From Achromobacter sp. Bel (lineage in GTDB: Bacteria > Pseudomonadota > Gammaproteobacteria > Burkholderiales > Burkholderiaceae_B), in NCBI RefSeq assembly GCF_012928505.1, contig NZ_JABBJN010000012.1, positions 1 through 64,000 on the forward strand: a stretch of DNA of 64,000 nt, given 5' to 3'. Numbering within the stretch: the stretch's first letter is position 1; every line of letters starts with the position of its first letter. Both the position numbers and the translations under genes were made by a program. Below, piece after piece: positions 8,670-17,270 of the stretch. Under the pieces are notes generated by a model, which saw only the letters and a list, made by a program, of their open reading frames with translations, did not search any database and had not been told where the DNA came from.

Positions 8670-10523
8670 TTGTCTAGCACTACTGCCTCTTCGTCCGCCC
8701 CGTTGTTGTCCGTACGCGGCGTATCGGTCGATTTCAATACCGAGACCGGCGTGTTCCGCGCCGTCGACGGCCTGGACTTCGACGTCCGGCCCGGCAGGAC
8801 GCTGGCGATCGTCGGCGAGTCCGGCTCGGGCAAGTCGGTCACCTCCATGGCGATCATGCGGCTGACCGATTACACCAGCGGCCGCATCGCCACCGGGCAG
8901 ATCCTGTTCCGCGACCACGACGGTCGCGAAACCGACCTGACGAAGGCCACCGACGAACAGATGCGCGCGATCCGCGGCAACGACATCGCAATGATCTTCC
9001 AGGAGCCGATGACGTCGCTGAACCCGGTGTTCACGATCGGCGACCAGATCGTCGAGGCGATCATGCTGCATCAGCAGCTGTCGCGCACCGCGGCGCGCCA
9101 ATCGGCGCGCAAGCTGCTTGAGAAGGTGCGCCTGCCGGACGCCGAGCAATTGCTGGACCGGTATCCGCACCAGTTGTCCGGCGGCATGCGCCAGCGCGTG
9201 ATGATTGCGATGGCGCTGTCCTGCCAGCCGCGCCTGTTGATCGCCGACGAACCCACCACCGCGCTGGACGTGACCATCCAGGCGCAGATCCTGAACACCA
9301 TCCGCGAATTGCAACGCGACCTGGGCACGGCCGTCATCTTCATCACGCACGATATGGGCGTGGTGGCCGAGATGGCCGACGACGTGGTCGTGATGCTGCG
9401 CGGCAAGAAGGTTGAACAAGGCACCGTCGACGAGATCTTCAACGCGCCCAAGCACCCCTACACCCGCGCGCTGCTGGCCGCCGTGCCGCGGCTGGGCAGC
9501 CTGACCGGCAGCGACCTGCCGCTGCGCACGCCGCAAACCGTGCTGGAAGGCGACACCCTGCGCGAAGTGGGCGAAACGCGCGAACAGGATACGGCGCGCT
9601 ACGACGAACCGGTGCTGCGCGTGGAAAAGCTGACCACCCGCTTCGATGTGGGCCACAACCTGTTCGGCCGCGTCACGCACCGCGTGCATGCGGTAGAAGA
9701 AGTGAGCTTCGACGTCTACCCCGGCGAAACGCTGGCCCTGGTGGGCGAGTCGGGCAGCGGCAAATCCACCATCGGCAAGACCTTGCAGCAACTGGTGGCG
9801 CCGACCTCGGGCGCGGTGCGCTACAACGGCCAGGACATTTTCTCGATGGACGCCGCCGGCCGCCAGCGCCTGCGCCAGGAAATCCAGTACATCTTCCAGG
9901 ATCCCTACGCGTCGCTGGACCCGCGCAAGACGGTGGAATTCAGCATCGCCGAACCCATCCGCACGCACAGCCTCTTGCACGGCGACGCGGCCATTGCGCG
10001 CCGCGTTGGCGAACTGCTTGAGCAAGTGGGCTTGAAGCCCGAACACGCCAAGCGCTACCCGCACGAATTCTCGGGCGGCCAGCGCCAGCGCGTGTGCATC
10101 GCGCGCGCGCTGGCCAGCAATCCCAAACTGATCATCGCCGACGAATCCGTGTCGGCGCTGGACGTGTCCATCCAGGCGCAGATCCTGAACCTGCTGATGG
10201 ACCTGCAGAAAGACCGCGGCCTGTCCTACCTCTTCATCACGCACGACATGGCGGTGGTGGAAAAGGTCAGTCACCGCGTGGCCGTGCTGTATCTGGGCCA
10301 GATCGTGGAACTGGGCACGCGCCGGCAGATCTTCGAATCGCCGCAGCATGCCTATACCCGCAAACTGCTGGCCGCGGTGCCGGTGGCCGAGCCCGGCCGC
10401 CACATCGACACGTCGTTGATCGAAGGCGAAATCCCCAGCCCGGTCCGCCGCGTGGGCGACGAGCCCGCCATCATCCCCCTGATCGAATTCGCGCCCGGCC
10501 ACCAAGTGGCCCGGGCGGCCTGA
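8670..10523 (+). CDS. Fused dipeptide/glutathione-type ABC transporter ATPase (GsiA-like, two ABC domains)
   Basis: Cytoplasmic energy-coupling subunit with two complete ABC domains in one 617-residue chain, the layout of E. coli GsiA. Domain 1 has Walker A GESGSGKS (49-56), signature LSGGMRQ (169-175) and Walker B ending IADEP. Domain 2 has GESGSGKS (359-366), FSGGQRQ (467-473) and IADES. Each domain is followed by an oligopeptide-transporter C-terminal segment ('[13 protein letters not shown]', '[13 protein letters not shown]'). The start is a TTG preceded by GAGAA; no ATG fits the domain start. It is followed by a binding protein and two permeases, completing one importer. Substrate (dipeptide, glutathione or other) cannot be read from sequence. 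Confidence 0.92.
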   Translation: MSSTTASSSAPLLSVRGVSVDFNTETGVFRAVDGLDFDVRPGRTLAIVGESGSGKSVTSMAIMRLTDYTSGRIATGQILFRDHDGRETDLTKATDEQMRAIRGNDIAMIFQEPMTSLNPVFTIGDQIVEAIMLHQQLSRTAARQSARKLLEKVRLPDAEQLLDRYPHQLSGGMRQRVMIAMALSCQPRLLIADEPTTALDVTIQAQILNTIRELQRDLGTAVIFITHDMGVVAEMADDVVVMLRGKKVEQGTVDEIFNAPKHPYTRALLAAVPRLGSLTGSDLPLRTPQTVLEGDTLREVGETREQDTARYDEPVLRVEKLTTRFDVGHNLFGRVTHRVHAVEEVSFDVYPGETLALVGESGSGKSTIGKTLQQLVAPTSGAVRYNGQDIFSMDAAGRQRLRQEIQYIFQDPYASLDPRKTVEFSIAEPIRTHSLLHGDAAIARRVGELLEQVGLKPEHAKRYPHEFSGGQRQRVCIARALASNPKLIIADESVSALDVSIQAQILNLLMDLQKDRGLSYLFITHDMAVVEKVSHRVAVLYLGQIVELGTRRQIFESPQHAYTRKLLAAVPVAEPGRHIDTSLIEGEIPSPVRRVGDEPAIIPLIEFAPGHQVARAA

Positions 10524-10574
10524 AGCCCCCTTTTTTCCCTCGGCCCGATCCGACTTCCCGTCCCTGGAGCGAAC

Positions 10575-12107
10575 ATGCAATCCCTACGCACCACCTTCAC
10601 CGCCGCCGCCCTGACCCTGGCGCTGGGCGGCGCGATGCCCGCCGTCTTCTCGACCGCGCATGCCGCCGGCACGCTCAGCGTAGCCATCAACCAGGACCCG
10701 GGAAGCTGGGATCCCATCGACACCTTCGTGACCTTCTGGGGTTCCGTGGGCGGCAACCTGTACGACGGCCTGACGATGCGCGGCGCCGACCTGAAGCTGC
10801 AGCCGGGCCTGGCCACCAGCTGGGAATACCTGGACGACAACAAGCGCCTGCGCTTCAAGCTGCGCGAAGGCGTCAAGTTCCACAACGGCGAACCCTTCGA
10901 CGCCGAAGCGGTGAAGTTCACCTTCGACCGCCTGCTGGGCGCGGAAGGCGCCAAGGGTCCGCAGAAGTCCAACTATGACTCGATCGGCGAGATCAAGGTC
11001 GTGGACGAGCACACCGTCGACTTCATCCTCAAGCAGCCCGACCCGGTGCTGCTGACCAAGCTTGCCGGCTACGGCGCCATGATCGTGCCGCCGAAGTACA
11101 TCAAGGAAAAGGGCGAAGACTTCTTCAACACGAACCCGGTCGGCACCGGCCCGTTCAAGTTCGAGAGCTACCAGCCCAAGGTCAACGTGACCCTGGCGCG
11201 CAATGACGAATACTGGGGCGGCAAGCCCAAGCTGGACAAGGTCGTGTACCGCTTCATCGGCGAACCCGGCACCCAGGTCGCCGAGCTGCAAGCCGGCCGC
11301 ATCGACATCGCCACCCTGATCCCGCTGGGCCTGATCGAGACCGTGAAGAAGTCCGGCAACGCCGACGTCATCTCGACCGGCGGTCCCGTGGCCTTCGCGC
11401 TGCGCTACAACACCAAGGGCGGCATCACCCAGAACCGCGACGTGCGCCGCGCGCTGATCATGGCGGTCGACCGCGAAGCCATCGTCAAGCAGCTGCTGCT
11501 GGGCCAGGCCAAGGTCATCGCCAGCTTCCAGGGCCCGCAGTCCTTTGGCTACAACCCCGAACAGAAGCCCCTGCCGTTCAACCCCGCCGAAGCCAAGAAG
11601 CTGCTGGCCGCGGCCGGCGTGAAGCCGGGCGCCACCGTGCAGATCGACGTGCGCGGCAGCGATTCGAACTTCCGCGAAGTGGCGCAAGCCGTGTCGGGCT
11701 ACCTGCAAGCCGTGGGCGTGCGCGCGACCATCAAGCCGTATGAAACCGGCGTGCTGCTCAACGACATCATCCCGGGCGGCAAGACGGGCGAAATGTGGCA
11801 GAACCAATGGGGCGGCTGGACGTATGACTACGACAACACCGCCTACCTGATGTACCACACGGGCCAGAAGTGGAACCCGTACGACAACGACACCAAGCTC
11901 AACGGCATGCTGGAAGCGCAACGCACCGTCTACGACGTGAAGAAGCGCGAAGCCATGCTGCAGGAAATCGCCAGCTATGTCGCCGACCAGGCGTTGGAAT
12001 TGCCGCTGTACAGCCTGAACACGATCGTGGGCGTGAACAAGCGCGTGAAGAACCTGGAAGTGCCGGGCGACATCCGTTTCCGCTTCTTGAACGCCTCCGT
12101 GGAGTAG
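10575..12107 (+). CDS. ABC transporter periplasmic substrate-binding protein, family 5 (peptide type)
   Basis: Receptor of the peptide importer, 510 residues. Residues 1-30 are a Sec signal peptide ending in AHA-A. The mature part has the SBP_bac_5 hallmarks: 'LYDGLTMRG', 'LATSWEYLDDNKRLRFKLREG', 'VKFHNGEPFDAEAVKFTFDR' and 'NPVGTGPF'. The ATG at 10575 has GGAG ten bases upstream. It lies 51 bp after the fused ATPase, and a strong inverted repeat separates it from the permeases, an arrangement often used to keep binding-protein mRNA more abundant. No lipobox, so a soluble periplasmic protein. Confidence 0.93.
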   Translation: MQSLRTTFTAAALTLALGGAMPAVFSTAHAAGTLSVAINQDPGSWDPIDTFVTFWGSVGGNLYDGLTMRGADLKLQPGLATSWEYLDDNKRLRFKLREGVKFHNGEPFDAEAVKFTFDRLLGAEGAKGPQKSNYDSIGEIKVVDEHTVDFILKQPDPVLLTKLAGYGAMIVPPKYIKEKGEDFFNTNPVGTGPFKFESYQPKVNVTLARNDEYWGGKPKLDKVVYRFIGEPGTQVAELQAGRIDIATLIPLGLIETVKKSGNADVISTGGPVAFALRYNTKGGITQNRDVRRALIMAVDREAIVKQLLLGQAKVIASFQGPQSFGYNPEQKPLPFNPAEAKKLLAAAGVKPGATVQIDVRGSDSNFREVAQAVSGYLQAVGVRATIKPYETGVLLNDIIPGGKTGEMWQNQWGGWTYDYDNTAYLMYHTGQKWNPYDNDTKLNGMLEAQRTVYDVKKREAMLQEIASYVADQALELPLYSLNTIVGVNKRVKNLEVPGDIRFRFLNASVE

Positions 12108-12139
12108 GTACCACCCCTGGAGCGCTGACGCGCTTCCCC

Positions 12140-12195
12140 CTCAAGGGAGCATGCCCAAGGACCGGCGGAGCCGGCTCCTTGGCATCCCGCTTGAG
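12140..12195. repeat. Imperfect palindromic intergenic element (REP-like hairpin)
   Basis: Between the binding-protein and permease genes. CTCAAG (12140-12145) pairs with CTTGAG (12190-12195), ATGCC (12151-12155) with GGCAT (12181-12185), and the inner arms CAAGGACCGGC / GCCGGCTCCTTG pair with one bulge around a short loop near 12167. A small CCGC-TTGA-GCGG hairpin follows. No U-run follows, so an mRNA-stability or attenuating hairpin is more likely than a full terminator. Confidence 0.65.
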
Positions 12196-12268
12196 CGGTG
12201 CACGTTGCGATGCCTGTTGAAGCATTAACCCAACCTACCCTCTCCGGCGCAAGCCGGGGCGGCGCCTT

Positions 12269-13192
12269 ATGACCGGATTTCTCATTAAACGCGTGTTGCA
12301 GGCGGTCTTCGTGATCGTCGCCGTGACGCTGCTTGTCTCTTATGCCGTGCGCCTGACCGGCGACCCCGCGCTGATGCTCAGCCAGGGCTCGGGCAGCGTC
12401 ACCGAACAAGACCTGGCGAACATCCGCCAGGCGCTGGGCTTGAACCGGCCCTTCCACGAGCAATACCTGTCTTATATGCAGGGCCTGCTGCATGGCGACT
12501 TCGGCCGCAGCTTCATGGGCGGCACGTCCGTCGCCAAGCTGATCGGCGACGCCCTGCCCGCCACCCTGATGCTGGCCTTCACCTCGCTGATCTTCTCGAT
12601 CCTGATCTCGCTGCCGCTGGGCATCCAGGCGGCCATCAAGCGCGGCAAGGCGACCGACCAGGCGATCCGCATCCTGTCGCTGGTGGGCCTGTCGTTCCCC
12701 AACTTCTGGCTGGCGCTGATGCTGGTACTGCTGCTGTCGATCACGTTCCCGCTGCTGCCGCCCTCGGGCTGGAGCGGCCCCGCCAGCCTGATCCTGCCGT
12801 CCTTGACGATGGCCATCATCCTCAGCGCCACCAACATCCGCCTGGTGCGCACAACGATGCTGGAGACGCTGTCGGCGCAGTACATCATGGTGGCGCGCAG
12901 CAAAGGCTTAAAGGAACGCGTGGTGCTGTACAAGCATGCGCTGCGCAATTGCGCGATTCCGCTCATCACCTATCTGGGCCTGCAGTTCGGCGGCCTGATC
13001 GGCGGCATCGTCGTCATCGAGATGGTGTTCAACTGGCCCGGCCTGGGCACGCTGGCGTTCGACGCCATTTCCGGCCGCGACTACCCGGTGCTGCAAGGCA
13101 CGGTCACCGTGCTGGCCACCGTCATCGTCCTGGTCAACCTGATCGTCGACATCGCCTACGGCATCGTCGATCCCCGTATCCGCACGCGGTAA
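12269..13192 (+). CDS. Dipeptide-type ABC transporter permease (DppB/GsiC-like)
   Basis: Inner-membrane subunit, 307 residues with six predicted membrane segments beginning at residue 9. It carries the DppB-type N-terminal 'LGLNRPFHEQYLSYMQGLLHGDFGRSF' and the EAA loop for ATPase contact ('ETLSAQYIMVARSKGLKERVVLYKHALRNCAIPLI', about 199-233). It pairs with the DppC-like permease beginning 6 bp downstream. The ATG follows a 161-bp spacer containing the palindromic element. Confidence 0.93.
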   Translation: MTGFLIKRVLQAVFVIVAVTLLVSYAVRLTGDPALMLSQGSGSVTEQDLANIRQALGLNRPFHEQYLSYMQGLLHGDFGRSFMGGTSVAKLIGDALPATLMLAFTSLIFSILISLPLGIQAAIKRGKATDQAIRILSLVGLSFPNFWLALMLVLLLSITFPLLPPSGWSGPASLILPSLTMAIILSATNIRLVRTTMLETLSAQYIMVARSKGLKERVVLYKHALRNCAIPLITYLGLQFGGLIGGIVVIEMVFNWPGLGTLAFDAISGRDYPVLQGTVTVLATVIVLVNLIVDIAYGIVDPRIRTR

Positions 13193-13197
13193 GCATC

Positions 13198-14073
13198 ATG
13201 CAGACAACCACCCCCACCGCCGCCGCCGCCGCCCCCAAGCCCTTCAAGCCGCGCAGCCGCTACCGTTCGCTGGAATTCGTGCTGGGCGCCCTGCTGACCG
13301 GCGTCATGGTTTTGCTGGTGCTGAGCTCCGGCTGGCTGTTCCCGGATGGCGGCGAATCGATGGACCTGGCCGCCCGCTTGATGGCGCCCTTCTCGTCCGC
13401 CGCGCATCCGTTCGGCACCGACCCGCTGGGCCGCGACGTGCTGGCCCGCGTAATCGTCGGCGGCAAGATTTCGCTGATGGTGGGCTTCGCGTCCGTCCTG
13501 GGCGGCGCCCTGCTGGGCATCATCATGGGCCTCATCGCCGGCTACTACCGCGGCTTCTGGGACATGATCGTCATGCGTTTCGCTGACGTGCAACTGGCGC
13601 TGCCCTTCATCCTGGTGGCCATCACGTTCATCGCCATCCTGGGCGGCGGGCTGTACAACGTGATCTTCTTCATGATCGTGTCGCAATGGGTGCAATATGC
13701 GCGCCTGGTGCGGGCGCAGGTGCTGGCCTTGCGTGAGCGCGAATTCGTGCTGGCCGCCCGCGCTTTCGGCGTGCGCGACCTGGCGATGATCCGCCACCAC
13801 ATCGTGCCAAACCTGCTGGGTCCGCTGGTGATCCTGATGACGCTCAACGTGGCCAACAACATCCTGCTGGAAAGCAGCCTGACCTTCCTGGGCCTGGGCG
13901 TGGATCCCATGATCCCCAGCTGGGGCGGTATGCTTGCCGATGGCCGCACCTACATGCAGACCGCATGGTGGGTCAGCGTCTTCCCGGGCTTGGCGATCAT
14001 GCTGACCGTGCTGGGACTTAACCTGCTTGGCGACTGGTTGCGAGACCGCCTGGACCCCACCGGAAAGGTGTGA
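13198..14073 (+). CDS. Dipeptide-type ABC transporter permease (DppC/GsiD-like)
   Basis: Second inner-membrane subunit, 291 residues. The ATG at 13198 is used because longer frames run back into the preceding permease gene. An Ala/Pro-rich cytoplasmic start precedes the first membrane helix at about 27-46. The periplasmic 'HPFGTDPLGRDVLARVIVGG' motif is diagnostic of DppC/OppC proteins, and the EAA loop reads 'REFVLAARAFGVRDLAMIRHHIVPN'. The gene ends just before a strong terminator, which closes the transport operon. Confidence 0.93.
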   Translation: MQTTTPTAAAAAPKPFKPRSRYRSLEFVLGALLTGVMVLLVLSSGWLFPDGGESMDLAARLMAPFSSAAHPFGTDPLGRDVLARVIVGGKISLMVGFASVLGGALLGIIMGLIAGYYRGFWDMIVMRFADVQLALPFILVAITFIAILGGGLYNVIFFMIVSQWVQYARLVRAQVLALREREFVLAARAFGVRDLAMIRHHIVPNLLGPLVILMTLNVANNILLESSLTFLGLGVDPMIPSWGGMLADGRTYMQTAWWVSVFPGLAIMLTVLGLNLLGDWLRDRLDPTGKV

Positions 14074-14075
14074 GG

Positions 14076-14104
14076 AAAATGCCCCGCAAGGGGCATTTTT
14101 CCCT
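14076..14104 (+). terminator. Rho-independent terminator after the peptide ABC operon
   Basis: Perfect 10-bp stem AAAATGCCCC (14076-14085) / GGGGCATTTT (14090-14099) with a GCAA tetraloop and a short T-run. It overlaps the last bases of the permease neighbourhood and should stop transport-operon transcription before the M14 gene. Confidence 0.85.
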
Positions 14105-14143
14105 TTTACCGGATGACGAAAGAACACCGAAGGAACTGAAAGC

Positions 14144-15883
14144 ATGTCTTTGCTGGAAAAAACATTCGACCGCACGCTGGACGCCTGGACCCACGCCTAC
14201 ATGGCACCCGCCTGGCGCGGCGCGGTCGTGGAAGGCTGGCTGTTCGAAGGCGTGGACGCCCGCCGCGCGGCCGAAGCCCGGCTCGCGCAGGCCGGCGTCA
14301 CGGCACGCTTTCGCAGCGCCTACAAGCCGCTGGTGCACTTCTTCCTGGAAGAAGTGGAGCACGACGGGCTGGTGTCTGCCCTGGTGCGTTATCCGCTGCA
14401 CGAGCATGCCCAGGCCAAGCGCTTCACGCTGGAAGCCTACCCGCTGGTGGCGCTGATGGCGGGCGTGCGCGTGGTCATGCAGGCCGGCGCATCCGACCTG
14501 CACTATGACGTCACGCTGACCTACGCCGACGGCCACAAGGTAGAGACGCGCGTCTTCGCCCCTAACCAGTTGGGCCAGGCCCAGGACGGCAAGCCTGAGC
14601 TGTCGCCCACCGGCTGGCTGCGGGTGCGCGACGCCGAAGGCCTGGTCCAGACCGACGCCGCCCAGGCCACCGAGTACCAGCAAGTGTTCCGCAGCATCGT
14701 CGACACCGTGCGCAACCACCCGTGGGGCGCGCACGAGCCGTACTTCGACCGCCTGGAGATCCGCGTCGACCTGCCCGGCATGGACTTCGCCCTGCCTGTG
14801 GACGAGGAGATCGTCAGCACCTTCGAAGCGCTGCACGAGGACGTGTACTTTTCGTTGCTGGAACACTTCCAGCACCACTCTGGGCGCCCCTCCGGCGACC
14901 GCGGACTGCAGCCGGGCCAGATCATCCCCGACATCCGGCGCCATGACGGCGCGGCACGCGTGCAGATTTCCGTGGAATCGTTCGAGGCGCCGGCTCCTGT
15001 CGTCGCCACGCCGCTCGATACCGCGCTGGCTCAGCGCCGCGAACCCTTGACCGCCGGCCACATCGCCAGCTGCATGGCGGCGTTCGGCGGCGACGCGTTC
15101 CAGGCCGTATCGCGCCAAGGCCGGCCCGTGCTGGGCACCTATGTACGCGGCCCCGGCCCGGCTGTCTTCATTTCAGGCGCGCAGCACGCCAACGAGACCT
15201 CTGGCGTCGTGGGCGCCCTGCGCGCGGCGCAGACACTGGCCGCCGGCGGCAACGCGCACTTTGCGCTGATCGCCGCCGAGAATCCCGACGGCTATGCGCT
15301 GTTCAACCGCCTGCGCGAACACCATCCCCGCCACATGCTGCACGCGTCGCGCTACAGTGCGCTGGGCGACGACATCGCCTACCGCGAACATGCGCCGTTC
15401 TTTGAACGCGATGGCCGCCACCAGGCGCATGCGATCAGCGGCGCGCAGCTGCATATCAATCTGCACGGCTACCCCGCGCATGAATGGACGCGTCCGCTGT
15501 CGGGCTACCTGCCCCGCAACTTCGAGCTATGGACCGTGCCCAAGGGCTTCTTCCTGGTGTTGCGCCACCATTCGGGCTGGAGCGAACGCGCGCGCCGCCT
15601 GATCGAAGGCGTGACGGCCCGGCTGGCCCGCAATGTGCCAGGGTTAGTTGAATTCAATGCGCGACAGCTGGAACGCTTTCAGGCGCACGCGCTCGAATCC
15701 GGCTTCGACGTGTTGAACGGCATTCCGGTGCAGATCACGGAAAGCGACCGCGAAGAATTGCCGCTGGCGTTGATCTCGGAGTTTCCGGATGAAACCGTCT
15801 ACGGCGACCGTTTTGTTTTCGCGCATACTGTGCAAATGGAAACCGTCCTGGCGGCGACCGAGCTGTATCGCTCAGGGCTGTAG
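14144..15883 (+). CDS. M14-family zinc carboxypeptidase-like protein
   Basis: A 579-residue protein whose C-terminal half is an M14 metallopeptidase domain. 'FISGAQHANETSG' supplies the zinc motif H348-x-x-E351, and 'LHINLHGYPAHEW' gives the later histidine ligand. 'AAENPDGYALFN' is also family-typical. The N-terminal ~330 residues are a separate region with no signal peptide, so the enzyme looks cytoplasmic. Its position directly after a peptide importer suggests that it trims imported peptides or amidated compounds. Because a terminator lies between, it probably has its own promoter or depends on read-through. Exact substrate is unknown. Confidence 0.82.
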   Translation: MSLLEKTFDRTLDAWTHAYMAPAWRGAVVEGWLFEGVDARRAAEARLAQAGVTARFRSAYKPLVHFFLEEVEHDGLVSALVRYPLHEHAQAKRFTLEAYPLVALMAGVRVVMQAGASDLHYDVTLTYADGHKVETRVFAPNQLGQAQDGKPELSPTGWLRVRDAEGLVQTDAAQATEYQQVFRSIVDTVRNHPWGAHEPYFDRLEIRVDLPGMDFALPVDEEIVSTFEALHEDVYFSLLEHFQHHSGRPSGDRGLQPGQIIPDIRRHDGAARVQISVESFEAPAPVVATPLDTALAQRREPLTAGHIASCMAAFGGDAFQAVSRQGRPVLGTYVRGPGPAVFISGAQHANETSGVVGALRAAQTLAAGGNAHFALIAAENPDGYALFNRLREHHPRHMLHASRYSALGDDIAYREHAPFFERDGRHQAHAISGAQLHINLHGYPAHEWTRPLSGYLPRNFELWTVPKGFFLVLRHHSGWSERARRLIEGVTARLARNVPGLVEFNARQLERFQAHALESGFDVLNGIPVQITESDREELPLALISEFPDETVYGDRFVFAHTVQMETVLAATELYRSGL

Positions 15884-15891
15884 CAGGCATG

Positions 15892-15924
15892 AAGGCGCGG
15901 CGGCCAAGGACCGCGGCGCCTTTT
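15892..15924 (+). terminator. Rho-independent terminator after the M14 gene
   Basis: AAGGCGC pairs with GCGCCTT and the inner GCGG with CCGC across one mismatch. The 7-nt loop is CCAAGGA and the stem runs into TTTT at 15921-15924. It sits 9 bp past the M14 stop codon. Confidence 0.75.
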
Positions 15925-15946
15925 GACAAACAGAATCAATAAGAAA

Positions 15947-16384
15947 ATGAATATCCGAGAACGCAATCACGGCGACGACCTGGTCCTGGCGGACATCTGG
16001 CTCAGTTCGGTGCGGGCCACGCATTCCTTCCTGACCGAAAAAGAGATCCAGGCCATGTACCCGCAGGTGCTCAACACTTACCTGCCGTCCGTGCGCGTGT
16101 GGGTCTGTGAGGACGATGCCGGCGAACTCGCCGGCTTCATGGGATTATCCGGCAACAAGGTCGAAATGCTGTTCGTGGACGCCAACAAGCGCGGCAAGGG
16201 CGCCGGCCGCCGGCTGCTGAACTTCGCGCGGTCGCTGCACGGCACGCTGTTGGTGGATGTGAACGAACAGAACCCGCAAGCGCACGGCTTCTACAAGCAC
16301 TACGGGTTCGAAGACGTGGGCAGGTCAGCCCAAGACGATGCCGGCCGACCGTTCCCGATCATCCACATGAAGTTGGTGGGTTGA
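15947..16384 (+). CDS. GNAT N-acetyltransferase, YjaB-like
   Basis: A 145-residue acetyltransferase. The ATG at 15947 starts the conserved 'NIRERNHGDDLVLADIW'; an upstream in-frame TTG would add eight residues overlapping the terminator. The acetyl-CoA loop is 'KRGKGAGRRLLNFAR', and the C-terminal 'VDVNEQNPQAHGFYKHYGF' plus 'DDAGRPFPI' closely resembles E. coli YjaB. Substrate unknown. The last 26 bp overlap the convergent small gene on the other strand. Confidence 0.88.
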   Translation: MNIRERNHGDDLVLADIWLSSVRATHSFLTEKEIQAMYPQVLNTYLPSVRVWVCEDDAGELAGFMGLSGNKVEMLFVDANKRGKGAGRRLLNFARSLHGTLLVDVNEQNPQAHGFYKHYGFEDVGRSAQDDAGRPFPIIHMKLVG

Positions 16385-16562
16385 TCGGTACTTCGTGGCG
16401 GGCGCGCCAGGCTTTCAGCGCCTCGCGGTAGGCTTCCATGGCCTCGTCGTAGCGGTCGTACACGCAGGGAATGCAACCGCTGTTGCAGCATTCCTCGGGC
16501 GCGGGGCGCTCCGGGGGAACGGGCTGCGGGTCGTTGTCTTCGGGGAGGGTCGTCGTGCTCAT
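16359..16562 (-). CDS. Small Cys-rich 'oxidoreductase-like' domain protein
   Basis: A 67-residue protein. An acidic Pro-rich N-terminus leads to the conserved block 'ECCNSGCIPCVYDRYDEA' (four Cys in a CC-x3-C-x2-C spacing) followed by an amphipathic helix. This matches the small family annotated as oxidoreductase-like (N-terminal), whose real function is not established. The Cys cluster suggests metal or Fe-S binding; that is inference. It overlaps the 3' end of the convergent YjaB-like gene by 26 bp. Confidence 0.8.
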   Translation of the reverse strand: MSTTTLPEDNDPQPVPPERPAPEECCNSGCIPCVYDRYDEAMEAYREALKAWRARHEVPINPPTSCG

Positions 16563-16592
16563 GGCGCAATGTTAGCGCCGATCCGCCCGCCC

Positions 16593-17150
16593 TCAGGCAC
16601 TGGCCGGCGAGTGGGCGGCCCGCCATTCCCGGCGGCGGATTTCGTAGCGGACCTTGGCGCTGGCGTCGTCGCCTGCCGTTTCACCCACATACCGCAAGCC
16701 GGTCTTTTCCATGACACGGCGAGACGCCGCGTTGGAGCGCAACGCCACGGCCGACAGCACGTCCACCGGCAACAGCTCGAACCCCATTTCGATCAGCGAG
16801 GTGGCGATCTCGCCCGCGTACCCCTGCCCCCAGCACTGGGGTTGGAAGGCATAGGCAAGCTCGATGGCGCCCTGGTCGCCGGACACCGTGTACTTCAGGC
16901 CGGCGCGGCCCGCCAGCGCACCCGTGTGGCGATCCTCCAGCACATACATGCCATACCCGTACTCGACCCAATGCGAGACGTTCTGCGCCACGTAGAGCCG
17001 GCTGGCGGCGGCATCACGCGTGCCGCCCATCGTCTCCATCAGATCGGCGTTGGCGTGCATGTCGGTAATGAACGGCAGGTGCCCCTGCCGCATGCGTTGC
17101 GCGCGCAGCCGGGGAGTCAGGAAAATGTCAGGAAACACGGATTGCGGCAT
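16593..17150 (-). CDS. GNAT N-acetyltransferase (RimJ/RimL type)
   Basis: A 185-residue acetyltransferase starting at the ATG ending at 17150. 'FLTPRLRAQRM' near the N-terminus is the RimJ/RimL entry motif. The acetyl-CoA site is 'QCWGQGYAGEIATSLIEMGF' (about 105-124), and 'SNAASRRVMEKTGLRYVGE' (about 144-162) is the usual C-terminal signature. It may modify a protein N-terminus or a small amine; neighbours give no clue. It begins 120 bp from the transglycosylase stop and is probably a single-gene unit. Confidence 0.87.
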   Translation of the reverse strand: MPQSVFPDIFLTPRLRAQRMRQGHLPFITDMHANADLMETMGGTRDAAASRLYVAQNVSHWVEYGYGMYVLEDRHTGALAGRAGLKYTVSGDQGAIELAYAFQPQCWGQGYAGEIATSLIEMGFELLPVDVLSAVALRSNAASRRVMEKTGLRYVGETAGDDASAKVRYEIRRREWRAAHSPASA

Positions 17151-17270
17151 GACAAACGGGCCTATGACGGGACGGCTCCATCATAGCGTCGCCGGGCCGC
17201 TACCGGCGTCAAGTCTGCCGGTGCGGCCCCGTGTTTTACGCCATCTTCGAAGCCGGAAACGATCCCCGCC

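Noticed and set aside
8118-10580. An 820-codon minus-strand frame opposite the regulator and fused ATPase
   Set aside because: It is antisense to two genes with intact motifs, is His/Gln/Arg-rich and has no recognisable domain.
14521-15009. Minus-strand 162-codon frame inside the M14 gene
   Set aside because: It is antisense to a gene with intact zinc motifs and shows only biased composition.
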